DNA from: Kiritimatiellia bacterium
GTDB lineage: Bacteria; Verrucomicrobiota; Kiritimatiellia; CAIQIC01; JAGNIJ01
DNA length: 64,000 nt
Reading direction: 5' to 3'
Assembly: GCA_018001225.1 (NCBI GenBank)
Contig: JAGNIJ010000002.1
Location: 62,001 to 126,000, forward strand
Shown in pieces: positions 15,001 to 20,075 of this stretch. A model generated the notes under the pieces. The model had not been told where the DNA came from. It worked only from the letters and a program-made list of their open reading frames with translations, and did not search any database. A program made the position numbers and the translations under genes. Numbering within the stretch: position 1 is the stretch's first letter; each line of letters starts with the position of its first letter.

Positions 15001-17294
15001 ACAACCTGGTCGCGCGTAACGGGGCCTGGATCGGCAACCGGATCGGCTGGTGGGAAAAGTTGTTGTACTGGCAGCGGGCGACCGGGTTGGACGCGCACAG
15101 CCTGTCCGTCGATCCTCTCTTTGCCGATGAGGCGGGCGGCGACTACCATCTCCAGTCGGCCATGGGGCGGTGGACTCCCTCCGGCTGGACGAACGACGCC
15201 GATTACTCGCCCTGCATCGACATGGGCGATCCGTTCACGGCGAGTTGGACCAACGAGCCGATCCCCGCCGGCGACCGGGTGAACCTCGGCGCCTACGGCG
15301 GCACCGAGCAGGCCAGCAAGAGCCCCCCGGGGGCCCAGCTCATGGCGCTGACTGTCGGGGACGGCGGGGTGCTCAAGGGCACCAATATCATCCGCTGGAC
15401 CTCGGTCAACCTGGGGCCTGGAGACCTCGTGCGCCTGGAATATTCCACCAATAACTTTGCTTCGTCGGTGACCATTGCCGCCAGCATCCCCTCGAGCGAG
15501 GGCCAGTATAGCTGGGATACCACCTTGGTGCCCTCCAGCTTGTTCGCGTGGTGGCGCGTGGTCCTGGAGACCAACACGGCGGTAGAGGGCCGCACCGAAC
15601 AGTCGTTCGCCGTCCGCAACACGCCCCTGCCGTTCTACGTGAACGACTCCAATACGCTGAACGACGTGTACACCACCCAGCGGGGATCGGACACCAACAA
15701 CGGGCTTTCGCCCGCGACGCCCATGGCCTCGCTGGCGACCCTCCTGAACACGTATGACACGGAGGGGGGCGATGTGGTGTACATGGACACCGGGTTCTAT
15801 ACCAACACGTCCAGCCTCCGCGTCATCTGGTCTCGCGGCGGCGAGTCCGCCTACGGGCCCGTGACGATCCAGGGCAGCACCAACTACGCCGCGAAAGGCA
15901 CCGTGCTGATCAGGTCGGGCGCGCCCTTGACGCCAGGGCTGGATGTCAAGGCGTCGCACATGACGTTCCGCGACCTGACGGTCGCGCGAAATCTCAACGG
16001 GATGTTGCTGGAAACAAATGCCGCCATCACGGTCGAGCGTGTCTTGGCGATGTCCAACGCCTATGGTGTCGTGGCGGTCTCCAGCGACGGCCTGACGGTG
16101 CGGAACAGCCGGTTCTGGAACAACAACCAGGGCGGATTCTGGTTGGAAGGGGTCAGGACGGCCCGGGTCGAGCATTGCACGCTTGTCAGCGCATCGGGAA
16201 CGAGCGGGAGCATCCAGGCCACGAATACCGTCGGAGTCACCCTCCAGAACAACATCTTCTATTTCAGTTCCAGCAACGGCGTGGCGCTGTATTTCTCCAA
16301 CAGCAATGTGTTGAACTCCTCGACGGTGGATTACAACAGCTATTACTTTGGCGCCGAGCCGGGGGCTATCGCGGGCGCGTACTCGAACCTGATGGACTGG
16401 CAACTGGCCGTGAACAAGGACTTCCGCAGCGCCATCACCAATCCCCTGTTCGCCAACCTGGGCGAGGGGGATTTCCACCTCCAGTCCGCCGCCGGGCGGT
16501 GGGTGGACGGTTCGGGCTGGACGACCGACGCGGAATCCTCGTGGGCCATCGACAAGGCCAACCCGGTGTCGTCGTGGACGAACGAACCGACCCCGAACGG
16601 CTTCCGGGCCAACCTCGGGGCGTACGGGGGCACGGTCCATGCCAGCAAGGGCGACGATACGCCGGCCCTGTACGCGCGGACCCTGAACCAAAGCCTCTTC
16701 ATCGGCGAGTCCAACAGCGTGCAGCCCCTGATCTGGCACGCGCGCAACGTGCCGACCAACACCACCGTGGCCGTGCAGTATTCCGGCGACGGCGGCGCCA
16801 CGTGGACGACGATCAGCAACAACGTGCCGGCTTACAGGGAGTACATTGTCTGGCCGACCACGCCGTATTACAACACGTACGGAGGATTCTGGCGTGTGGT
16901 GGGCATCACCGACACGAACTACTGGGACGTCAACAACGAGCCTTTCCAGATCTTCTTCGGCGAGTTCGCGATAAGCCGGCAATACCGGCAGCCGCCGCTC
17001 AACCGGATCATCTGGCGCGGGGCGTGGAACGCGGAGTACCAGGTCCAGTTGGCCACCAACGTGTCCCTGACGACGAATGTGCTCTCGTATATCTACACCA
17101 ACCTCGTGGGCACCAACGTGGTGGTCGGAACCAACAAGTGGCGCGAGATCGTCATCCACTGGACCAATGCCCCGACGGGAACGGGAACCTACCAGCAGGC
17201 CAATTTCATCTCGACCCTTGGCGGCGACCTGACCTACGAGGATCCGGAGTCCAGCAACCGGCGCTACAGGCTGTATCACGTGATCCAGAAATAA
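3..17294 (+). CDS. Giant secreted repeat protein with beta-helix and beta-sandwich units (5' end outside window)
   Basis: The frame is open from the first base, so the gene starts upstream; the GTG at 36 lies inside repeat sequence and is not a credible start. 5,763 residues are visible. Twelve full units follow a partial one. Each begins with a (F/Y)YVNDxxTNGDVY head, then GLSxxxPxxSLxxxL and GDxVYVDTGxY, as in beta-helix proteins with DUF1565-like heads. A right-handed beta-helix region follows (IQGSTNxAAGGTV, then LWSN, ADYN), then a conserved end (DPLFADxxxGDFH, SPLIDAGDP, NEPxPNGxRxNIGxYGN). A sandwich of about 90 residues closes the unit (SLNDGG, YWLAGG, GxTW, YxWDT, WRVxSE). Thr-Asn pairs are very common. 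The last 100 residues leave the pattern and end in YRLYHVIQK; no PEP-CTERM, LPXTG or membrane anchor is seen. It is probably exported or surface-bound; whether it binds or cleaves glycans is unknown. Confidence 0.9.
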   Translation, partial: YGFHHSGSGDAVYRNCVAFSNTTAGMRSFLSTIFWDRGVMYGQPTHFQLETQQSASGGVSNSMMGAGTAFSQFIPMGDYNIFWGGIPHGDYRFLSALQGGVTSYWNSTVRDPLLANPGAGDFHPRSLGGRYDPGIGGYTNDSAHSPLVDFGDPASAYADEPDPNGQRVNAGAYGNSSWASKSQTNAWLLTLSYPDAGTLYQTGRLTWTYGNIPTSETVRLQYSPDNRATWVNIVTNLAVTNRTYLWNASSATSTPVAWWRVVREANTNVFDACPTNFALRGLTPVMYYVNDAVTNGDVYTTAAGAEGQDGLTPATPKNSIQGVLAAYPVSADHIIYVDTGTYTGQTATVSSSYGGRSNLVMTIQGSTNAAAGGTVLDRRSAASDVLVLQGANWVRVRDLTVAGGRYGVWLVGASRATLERVTARGNVNGFQGNSASDHTFLRCAAAHNTVGVNGFVDRIAWDYGVCWSNTTAFFPSTPAQWSVSNTVIVGGTAFAGATPPGAGDYNIFWNTVLHASYPNLALMQDGLSGWWNCTVRDPLFADPARTNFHPRSVTGTRSNGVWVVYTNHSPMIDFGPPSAPYANEPWPNGTNVNIGVYGNTAEASKSRTNAWLLALSYNDGGVLNAELGDRVYWRAGNMAAGATVRIELSRDGGTSWEVVETNVSAATGYYDWASTNFASSRLSRWRVVYEADTNVISATTRTNFTYQYGRYEYYLNDPSQDGDVYCSAPGSDANAGTSAGAPKLTLQSLLAAHEVQAGDIIFMDTGTYVFNSVQEIGALYSGVSNAPVEIQGSTNELAGGTVITRSGLRLNNAAWYAIRDLVITNVGAGIQLAGSTGTRLSRVSVRRAGTGFDIQGSAGVWLDQCVAANCSSNGVAVGGESSLVQFGRGVLWANRFGVRVTAGRVVLSNSAVAVQAPDAYAYHAATATNIWGNYNALHAASNAVIGYIGTLNRNLDSLADWTAESGQESRSLEADPRFADPGDGDFHPQTNQRDGRWIPGVGWNPGFDTVTSPLIDAGDPAAAFTNETAYNGLRINIGLYGNTAEASKRSASNWLYAASLREGGWVRGTSTLHWVAGGAATGHLLKVEFSGNGGRTWTTLTNGVPAATELFAWNTRASADTPAGLWRVVSVTEPALSDQATNFFSVRNLPLTIYLNDSSTNGDVYCTAPGNATNWEASVSAPMIDLASALARYDLEPGDQVRLDTGTYTSLVDAVISRKRSGSEAAALRILGSTNDAAGGSLLVRGGSGSSRIALSAFYARWTAVSNLALQGAETGARIEQSANVFFSGLRSSGHSGAGVEVRYSTNVTFRHSASHHNTGLGLLGQQADGLQWHQSVVWSNTAGGVYLAAGDAAITNSVIEASGSGKVVYTLASNALLKANYNDVLAHAGATLGIAGLYTARDMARWREISTNDLFSLTHPPLFADPLLGNFRPRSKAGRYNPSTGAFDILDGQTSPLLDAGNPSWAFSQEPVPNGSRINIGPYGHHPQASLSPTNGWLLVLSLNDGGSIRGTNDIYWLAGGATTGRLVTIQYSWDGGMTWTNLATNVSAAAGVWNWATDLVPSTPRGGLRFVDETDTSITASNAVFFTVNNAPLTYYINDASTNGDVYCNAPGSSAHDGISPDYPLDSLSTLLSRYYFKEGDRVFVDTGTYYPPSTITIGASIVGAATNTVLIQGSTNEAAGGTVMDFQGKATGIRVENTAGIELKRLTVRRAGSGIFFYVVTNCFAEWTRVEAGGYGYEVEASRNVLLDHAVAMNATTCGLHNVRSTNTVWQNGVLWSNRVGVLLASSPRGNLDIPPPQNRVVMSNSIASVWGSAARLYSIQSGALAADYNGIHLAGGAYVAERTMPIFNDLFDSVERWRVGSTQDVNSLSGDPGFFDAGAGDFHLKSVAGRYDPSAGVFVTGDTESSRLLDAGLATAPYVEEPDPNGRRVNIGLYANTAWASKTPTASVLKVISLNDGGVASGAAVPLRWLAGGDATGHTVRLDFSWNSGTNWQVIATGLPATNGIYTWNTTGFTSSLFGVWRVQSEIQPAVWGRNDTPFALRNTNFLFYVNDTNPTGDVYTSATGSSTNSGLREGQPKPSVQSIVDAYDLEAGDTVYVDTGVYTGSAAVVSIGQADGGRRDDPLLLEVRGSTNYGAGGTVLQVAGQPAGVRVTSAAGVKLQDLFLDGGARTNVLVAQAKDVRLERVIARGGAVGFLAGGAADTTLRNCAASDMTSVGLFNGSSSNTLWTGGVLWSNRVGVLLSSWLGSTLINSLAVSNSVIAAWGPSSYAYQGNDAALRADYNDIVLREGARAALRPTLWIPEIVDTASRWAWLTGLDAHSLSHEPLFADPVAGDFHPRSQGGRFSRATTNYVYSDTNTSVLIDAGGPGDDFSVEPAPNGLRLNIGLHGNSAEASLTPTNARLTVVSLNDGGRAQGTAQPLYWLAGGEATGHTVKISFSWNGGQTWVVLTNGLPAAAGVFSWDTTLQPSTMLGVWEVRSEANTNVWARSQTVFALRNAPFSFYVNDASTNGDVYAAGPGHATNSGLSAEAPQLSLQTVLDAWDLEEGDVVYVDTGFYTSRNGTVIGQLDAGNYSNSIPVVIQGSTNEAAGGSVFVGNGGTNGFHLYETDAVSLRHLLLRGYITGVRLTTARRCSTEWVRVEDGTTGFQVSESSEADFRHCVARGLSGAGLSVASPGVDWESGILWSNATALYVASGSASMMETVAGAFGSNSYVYSYDPVGGNVSADYNALYLGDGAQAAYLSASPLPAIYDSVSRWTRATGQDQATLTRDPLFVDAGTGDFHLKSQAGRYSVALTNWVPDAESSPLLDAGDPSSTWTNETAPNGFRRNIGLYGDAAQASRTPTNAVLTVISLNDGGRAEGVIPLFWLARGVATGHTVRLDYSADAGASWSLIASNVPAASGVYVWDSQSYTSSIRGVWRVWSEQDLSAWDQTAALFALRNERLNFYVNDPVTNGDVYTAARGSALNTGTLPSSPLNAVQAVLDMWDLEPGDTVFVDTGEYTVSDAIRIGRLDAFDGTNLALLAQGIETNFVVFHGSTNEAASGSVFTRFGAGDLFYLDSAPGTWLRHFTLREGATGLSAYRAHYGRAEWVYAENGADGFELQETDYFDMRHCVSRNNAGRGLALADTRGVAWRSGVLWSNNLGTYVDSADIGIHVMTLENSVIGVFGQDALAHVYKQGVVVSSDYNNIYLAENALAGGLLTGGGRTSRYESVHAWGAFTRTEPHTLTEDPKFANAGQGDFHLRTTRPSGRYDPLLGTWTNDNDFSKLIDSGNPSSSYFNEPIPSGARINIGLYGNTWQASQTPTNAWLTLITLNDGGSIQGTQTLYWVAGGAAAGHSLYIDYNRLSGLNYWTNIATNLLGSSGAYVWDLAPFERTAAGEWRLISALDPDLVVTSRVPFTLRDASGSIWYFVNDSSTNGNIYTTVPGHASLRGTTPYWPKASIQDVLNTYRLEPWDIIFVDTGEYLLTDDIGINDLDSGSGTNRVTIQGSTNWLAGGTVLNRQISGGNTAVIRLKAAAGINLRDLTLRSAATGMEALQSEDCTFQNVRFIANGSKGMRLEEASGFEFSGCTVWQNGGSGGVGIESEKSDLLWINGVIWGNANAVDLSSAGSHEWRNSVFQASGYGRRVFQMDPTTSPSSMTANYNNYQIEDSAILAEKETLVGGSDLYGNLTEWQAAGLDPESLSHDPLFADPDNGDFRLRSKAGRFRLDGTITNDTVTSPMIDTGDPASAWTNELDPNGQRINIGAYGNTPLASLSPTNPWLLAISLNAGGIVRGTSDLVWASGNLSTGALVRLEYTRNNGVEWFLIASNVVNGTGRYAWDLSAQPVTVQGGWRVIYQADTNVADACDTPFIIKNEVLKIYVNDASLLNDVYCKAPGSPAHSGLSSNSPLNDPVAAMSTYPLTAGDTLYIDTGEYNLSTNLFLGELNRGLASMSIRILGSTNGSLLVRNNNFRSGLVVNDTRYIEISDLKITVAGEGVEVENVEQITFRRLESYKNRTGIDASGMQGAFFDRCLVWSNRTWGFILEGQSDAAWDRSVFSENRSGAIQANVGSVAISNSILYGAGTSVLYSVSLSPVNADFNVLWNEGAAVLARDAYGEYDHLTLQSWQRTMNADAHSVRVDPLLAAGGMGDFHLQSQAGRWSPTLATWINDAQTSWAIDAGAANGPFGNELNPNGGRMNAGRYANSGQASKSNTNAADRALLIASLDDGGLVPGTKELYWLSRGLTAADLVTLEYSPDNGGAWNTVVSNLPATQAGYYWDATELPSTPLARWRVVLQSDTNLFDVNAKPFILRNGPIPFYVNDADTNNDVYCTAPGHPTNTGLSASTPLDTLHAVLQYDLEGGDTLYVDTGLYPVTNTIEFTSLHSGAATSRVRVVGSTYGDGTGTVFRGQFAPFAGGVGMTFVLANYIELSNFVLENLDTSIESTLFSSGNLFRNLQLRGGGQYGFFLQTAGTRIENCVVTRGSGSVLNNVLAETVVEGCVLWSNGAPAVVLEKGTLMISNSVLSVDGITNVCLMVSTGSVILANYNNYYLANDASLAEYEDTVYEKLFQWNQRTLQDLNSLSVDPLFADAAGDDYHLRSVAGRWVPGAGWTNDLEHSLLIDTGAPDSPYALEPEPNGSRRNIGLYGNTGEASKGLTNQWLLALTGSSGGRGEGLVLLTWAGLADTPTNTVRLDYSFDNGGTWSPMANNVLLAEGGYFWNSLSWPFSPIARWRIVLESDTNVWDATDSSFAINGPFNFYLNDTNPVGDIYTTAPGSDTNLGIYFSIPMATLRHLLETYDLEGGDIIWMDTGLYSLTTNDLVQWTTADQGLRSAPVELRGNTNSLATVIHNVSGDPNPFTVEARYVRMRDLVLQQSPLQVSGGGVQLLNLFATNGNVSLSGNGQTAEVLRVENGTVSAAGLYNTLTRLSVKQGSVSLSGTNVWLLNSLVAGSANPAVSLAGGEMKVQNNTLVGTGTQIRKTGLGNAFLTNNIVVADGVDRFCIQWLEGLIQSDYNNLVARNGAWIGNRIGWWEKLLYWQRATGLDAHSLSVDPLFADEAGGDYHLQSAMGRWTPSGWTNDADYSPCIDMGDPFTASWTNEPIPAGDRVNLGAYGGTEQASKSPPGAQLMALTVGDGGVLKGTNIIRWTSVNLGPGDLVRLEYSTNNFASSVTIAASIPSSEGQYSWDTTLVPSSLFAWWRVVLETNTAVEGRTEQSFAVRNTPLPFYVNDSNTLNDVYTTQRGSDTNNGLSPATPMASLATLLNTYDTEGGDVVYMDTGFYTNTSSLRVIWSRGGESAYGPVTIQGSTNYAAKGTVLIRSGAPLTPGLDVKASHMTFRDLTVARNLNGMLLETNAAITVERVLAMSNAYGVVAVSSDGLTVRNSRFWNNNQGGFWLEGVRTARVEHCTLVSASGTSGSIQATNTVGVTLQNNIFYFSSSNGVALYFSNSNVLNSSTVDYNSYYFGAEPGAIAGAYSNLMDWQLAVNKDFRSAITNPLFANLGEGDFHLQSAAGRWVDGSGWTTDAESSWAIDKANPVSSWTNEPTPNGFRANLGAYGGTVHASKGDDTPALYARTLNQSLFIGESNSVQPLIWHARNVPTNTTVAVQYSGDGGATWTTISNNVPAYREYIVWPTTPYYNTYGGFWRVVGITDTNYWDVNNEPFQIFFGEFAISRQYRQPPLNRIIWRGAWNAEYQVQLATNVSLTTNVLSYIYTNLVGTNVVVGTNKWREIVIHWTNAPTGTGTYQQANFISTLGGDLTYEDPESSNRRYRLYHVIQK
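861..16960 (+). repeat. Twelve tandem coding repeats, period about 1.28-1.40 kb
   Basis: The (F/Y)xxND head recurs at about 861, 2139, 3460, 4790, 6156, 7518, 8850, 10240, 11596, 12912, 14232 and 15634, always in frame. Spacing varies because the beta-helix part differs in length, while head, helix end and sandwich keep theirs. The units have diverged clearly at the nucleotide level, so this is an old expansion and not a recent or assembly-made tandem. Confidence 0.9.
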
Positions 17295-17315
17295 GCGGGC
17301 GCGGCAGGGGCGCCT

Positions 17316-18323
17316 TCAGCGGGCGCTCTTCCAACTGTTCTTCCGGCGGTGCAGGCCGGCCAGGTCGAGGGCGCGGGCCAGGCCATAGGCGAGGTAGAGG
17401 GCGCAGAGGGGAAGGAAAGGGCGGAAGCGGCCGCCCTTGCGGCAGGTCCAGGCCGCCGGACCGGCGACCAGGATCGGCAGCGGCAGGGCCAGGAGCCAGC
17501 CGGCCGGATGCCAGAAGAGTCCGGCCGGAACCGCGAGCGCCAGCAGCAGGAGGGCCGCCGCGAACAGGCGCGCGAAACGCGGCGCATTTCCGCCGGCCGC
17601 TTGCCCGCTCCCCGAAATCCGGGCGTAGCTCAAACGATTGGCATGCCAGAGCTGCTGGCGATAGAAATCCTTCAGCGTGGCCGGCTCCCCGTGATGCATC
17701 ACCCGCAGGGCCGGCACGCCCAGCACCGGGAGGCCCGCCAGGTAGGCCCGGAAGGCGAAGTCGGTGTCCTCGCCCGTGGCCAGCCGCTCGTCGAAGCCGT
17801 TGAGCTGATCCGCCGCGCTCCGGGCCAGGTACATGTTGCGTGTCGTGATCAGGCGGAACGCCTCGCGCCGTACCACGGGCCCCCCGGGCGAATCCTCGAC
17901 GACCCGGTTCTTGTGCTGCCAGTGAAAGTGCCAGGCGGCCTGCACCCACGTCATCGGTTCCGGCGGCTCGACGGGCCAGCCCAGGACGACCCGCGCTTCC
18001 TGCTCCAGGAACGGCGCCGCCCGCTCCAGCCAGTCCGCCGCCGGCTCGCAGTCGGCATCCAGGAACGCGACCCAATCGCCCGCGGACTCCTTCAAGGCGC
18101 GGTTCCGGCAGGCGGGGATGCTGGCCCCGGGCGCCTCGATCACGCGGTCGAATCCCAACGCCCGCGCGGCCTCCACGGTCCCATCCCGGCTGCCCCCGTC
18201 CACCACCACGGTCTCGATGTCCATGCCCGGGGGCCTTCGCAGCCGGGCGATGGCGGCGTGGAGCCGCGGCAGGTTCCGCGCCTCGTTGAAGGCCACGATG
18301 AGAATGGAAAGCCGCCGGCCCAT
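17316..18323 (-). CDS. Family 2 glycosyltransferase, membrane-associated
   Basis: A 335-residue GT-A fold glycosyltransferase. The N-terminus reads SILIVAFNEARNLPRL, followed by ETVVVDGGSRDGTVE for nucleotide binding and the metal-binding acidic triplet in FLDADCEP near residue 93. FDERLATGEDTDFAFRA near residue 185 is the usual acceptor-side acidic motif. The last 90 residues carry two or three hydrophobic segments (LLLLALAVPAGLFW and later), so the enzyme is probably held at the inner face of the membrane. It likely adds a sugar to a lipid- or polymer-linked glycan; donor and acceptor cannot be read from sequence. It converges on the giant gene with 21 nt between stops. TATACA lies 8 nt before the ATG, so the mRNA may be leaderless. 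Confidence 0.85.
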   Translation of the reverse strand: MGRRLSILIVAFNEARNLPRLHAAIARLRRPPGMDIETVVVDGGSRDGTVEAARALGFDRVIEAPGASIPACRNRALKESAGDWVAFLDADCEPAADWLERAAPFLEQEARVVLGWPVEPPEPMTWVQAAWHFHWQHKNRVVEDSPGGPVVRREAFRLITTRNMYLARSAADQLNGFDERLATGEDTDFAFRAYLAGLPVLGVPALRVMHHGEPATLKDFYRQQLWHANRLSYARISGSGQAAGGNAPRFARLFAAALLLLALAVPAGLFWHPAGWLLALPLPILVAGPAAWTCRKGGRFRPFLPLCALYLAYGLARALDLAGLHRRKNSWKSAR

Positions 18324-18331
18324 GTCCCGGA

Positions 18332-18337
18332 TGTATA
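18332..18337 (-). promoter_or_regulatory. -10-like hexamer TATACA 8 nt before the GT2 start
   Basis: On the minus strand TATACA ends 8 nt before the ATG at 18323, so a transcript would start at or next to the start codon. No good -35 match is seen. Confidence 0.4.
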
Positions 18338-18374
18338 ACGGTTACGGGTGGACTCTGCACGCGGAAAAGGCAGA

Positions 18375-18938
18375 ATGGCGGGCATGAAACACGTCGGCAT
18401 GGTGTTGGCGGCGGGCGCGTCGTCCCGGATGGGCCGGCCGAAAGCCCTGCTCCCGGCGGACGGCGGGAAACCGCTCGCCGCCGTCCAGGCCGCCCTGCTG
18501 CGCGCCGGCGGCTGCGGCCGCGTGGTCATTGTGCTGGGCTCGGAATTCGACCGGATCGCCCCGGCGCTGGCGGGCGAGGAGGTGGTCCGGAATCCGGACT
18601 GGGAGCAGGGCCGCTTCACCTCCGTCCAGGCCGGGCTCCGCGCGCTGGATGATTTCGACGGTTGCGTCATCCTGCCCGTGGATGCCGTGGGGCTGCGCGC
18701 CGAAACCGTCCGCGCCGTCCTGGCGTGCGCGAGCGACGGGGCCGCGCACGCCGTCCGCCCGACCTGGCGCGGGCAGGACGGCAAGCTGCTGTGGGTCTCC
18801 CGCGCGCTGGCGGACGAAATGCAGCGCGCTCCGCCGGGCGACCGGCGGCTTGACGACCTGGTGCGGCAGCGCGCGGAGCGAATCCCTGTGGAAGATCCGA
18901 GGCTGTTGCGCAATGTGAACACGCCGGAGGACTTGTAG
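18375..18938 (+). CDS. MobA/MocA-like NTP transferase
   Basis: A small nucleotidyltransferase of 187 residues from the ATG at 18375; an ATG at 18384 is an equally possible start, and the GTG at 18348 is too far upstream. The signature LAAGASSRMGRPKALLP at the N-terminus is the nucleotide-binding loop of the MobA/MocA/GlmU-N superfamily. CVILPVDAVGL near residue 100 holds the metal-binding aspartate, and GQDGKLLWVS and LLRNVNTPEDL match the rest of the MobA-like fold. In related proteins this fold activates molybdopterin (MocA, CTP) or sugar phosphates. No molybdenum cofactor genes are nearby, so the substrate is open. The gene is divergent from the glycosyltransferase. Confidence 0.75.
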   Translation: MAGMKHVGMVLAAGASSRMGRPKALLPADGGKPLAAVQAALLRAGGCGRVVIVLGSEFDRIAPALAGEEVVRNPDWEQGRFTSVQAGLRALDDFDGCVILPVDAVGLRAETVRAVLACASDGAAHAVRPTWRGQDGKLLWVSRALADEMQRAPPGDRRLDDLVRQRAERIPVEDPRLLRNVNTPEDL

Positions 18939-18962
18939 CCGCGGTCGCCGACCGCGGCCACA
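18934..18962. repeat. REP-like palindrome overlapping a stop codon
   Basis: Arms TGTaGCCGCGGTCG and CGACCGCGGCcACA form a near-perfect hairpin that includes the TAG of the upstream gene. Palindromes of this type recur in intergenic regions of PVC genomes. It may also stabilise or terminate the transcript, but there is no T-run. Confidence 0.5.
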
Positions 18963-18984
18963 GGACCCGCGGCCACGGGATCGA

Positions 18985-19006
18985 TTGACACCGAACGCAA
19001 TAGGAG
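18985..19006 (+). promoter_or_regulatory. Possible promoter of mscL
   Basis: A perfect -35 consensus TTGACA at 18985-18990 is followed after 16 nt by TACGTT (3 of 6 to TATAAT). The -10 is weak, so this is tentative. Confidence 0.3.
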
Positions 19007-19050
19007 TACGTTGTACGCCTGTTTGCGGCAGAAAATAGAAGGAGAGGAAC

Positions 19051-19452
19051 ATGGGCATGATCAAGGAGTTCAAGGAATTCGCGGTCAAGGGCAACATGAT
19101 CGACATGGCCGTCGGCATCATCATCGGCGGGGCGTTCGGCAAGATCGTCTCCTCGCTGGTCAGCGACGTGCTGATGCCTCCGCTGGGCATGCTGATGGGC
19201 GGGGTGGACTTTTCCGACAAGGTGATCACCTTGAAAGAGGCCGTCGGCGAGGCCCCGGCCGTCCAGCTCAAGTACGGCTTGTTCATCAACACGGCGATCG
19301 ATTTCGTCATCGTGGCCCTCGCGGTCTTCATGATGGTCAAGGCGATCAACAAGCTCAAGAAGAAGGAAGAGGCCAAGCCGGCCCCGGCGCCCGTGATCTC
19401 GGACGAGGTGAAGCTGCTCACGGAAATCCGCGACGCGCTGAAAAGCCGTTGA
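19051..19452 (+). CDS. mscL: Large-conductance mechanosensitive channel MscL
   Basis: A 133-residue inner-membrane channel that opens under high membrane tension and releases solutes on hypo-osmotic shock. It has the family layout and length: amphipathic N-terminus ([12 protein letters not shown]), TM1 starting [20 protein letters not shown] with the small-residue pore lining, a short periplasmic loop, TM2 ([16 protein letters not shown]) and a charged C-terminal helix with a Lys/Glu cluster (KLKKKEE). The start is set by a strong Shine-Dalgarno AAGGAGAGG just before the ATG. The next gene begins within about 15 nt of the stop, so the two are probably co-transcribed. Confidence 0.97.
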   Translation: MGMIKEFKEFAVKGNMIDMAVGIIIGGAFGKIVSSLVSDVLMPPLGMLMGGVDFSDKVITLKEAVGEAPAVQLKYGLFINTAIDFVIVALAVFMMVKAINKLKKKEEAKPAPAPVISDEVKLLTEIRDALKSR

Positions 19453-19466
19453 GCGGGCCGCTGTCC

Positions 19467-20069
19467 GTGAACGCTCTTGATCGAACCCGGTGGCTGGCCA
19501 ATGCCACGGTGTTCGTGTCCGGCGCGAGCATCATGATCGTGGAACTGCTGGCCGGGCGCGTGATCTCGCGGCACGTGGGGCAGTCGCTCTACACCTGGAC
19601 CGCGATCATCGGGGTCGTGTTGGCCGGCATCTCGGCGGGCAACTATGCGGGAGGGTTGCTGGCGGACCGTCGGGCGCCCCGCCGGACGCTCGCCCTCCTG
19701 TTCCTGCTGGCCGCCGCGGGCTGCTTCGCGGTGCGCGGGCTGAACGAGGTCGCCGGCGGCTTGTCCGTGCTCCGCGACCGGGCCTGGCCGGCGCGCATCG
19801 TCCTGCACGTGCTGATCACGTTCCTGCTGCCCGCCCTGCTGCTGGGGACGATCGGGCCGGTGGCCGCCCGCGTGGCGGTCGGGGCCGACGGGCGGACCGG
19901 CCGCGCCGTCGGCGATGTCTATGCCTGGGGCAGCGTCGGGGCCATCGCGGGCACGTTCCTCGCGGGCTTCGTGCTGATCCCGGCGTTCGGCGTCGCGGCC
20001 ATCGTCGGGGGGGTCTCCGGGCTGCTGGCGTTTACGGGATTGCTGTACGCCCTCGTCGCGCTACACTGA
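19467..20069 (+). CDS. Integral membrane protein, stand-alone N-terminal half of fused MFS/spermidine synthase family
   Basis: About 200 residues from the GTG at 19467; a TTG at 19449 overlapping the mscL stop is an alternative. It contains five or six membrane segments. NATVFVSGASIMIVELLAGR followed by YTWTAIIGVVLAGISAGNY and GGLLADR resemble the membrane domain that precedes a spermidine-synthase-like methyltransferase domain in fused proteins. That catalytic half is missing: the frame stops after LYALVALH and the next gene is gpsA. This is either a natural short form or the remnant of a longer gene. Function unknown; it could be a transporter-like partner of a synthase encoded elsewhere. 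Confidence 0.65.
   Translation: MNALDRTRWLANATVFVSGASIMIVELLAGRVISRHVGQSLYTWTAIIGVVLAGISAGNYAGGLLADRRAPRRTLALLFLLAAAGCFAVRGLNEVAGGLSVLRDRAWPARIVLHVLITFLLPALLLGTIGPVAARVAVGADGRTGRAVGDVYAWGSVGAIAGTFLAGFVLIPAFGVAAIVGGVSGLLAFTGLLYALVALH
20040..20067 (+). promoter_or_regulatory. Promoter of gpsA (TTGCTG-N16-TACACT)
   Basis: -35 TTGCTG at 20040-20045 and -10 TACACT at 20062-20067 with 16 nt between. The -10 ends 8 nt before the GTG start, so the mRNA would have almost no leader; no Shine-Dalgarno is present. Confidence 0.4.
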
Positions 20070-20075
20070 TTCTCC

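Noticed and set aside
9072..17279. Uninterrupted antisense frame of 2,735 codons opposite the giant gene
   Set aside because: It mirrors the codon bias of the sense gene: high G+C at third positions removes stops on the other strand. Its translation has the Arg/Pro/Gly/His-rich look of a shadow and no domain, while the sense frame shows twelve clear repeats.
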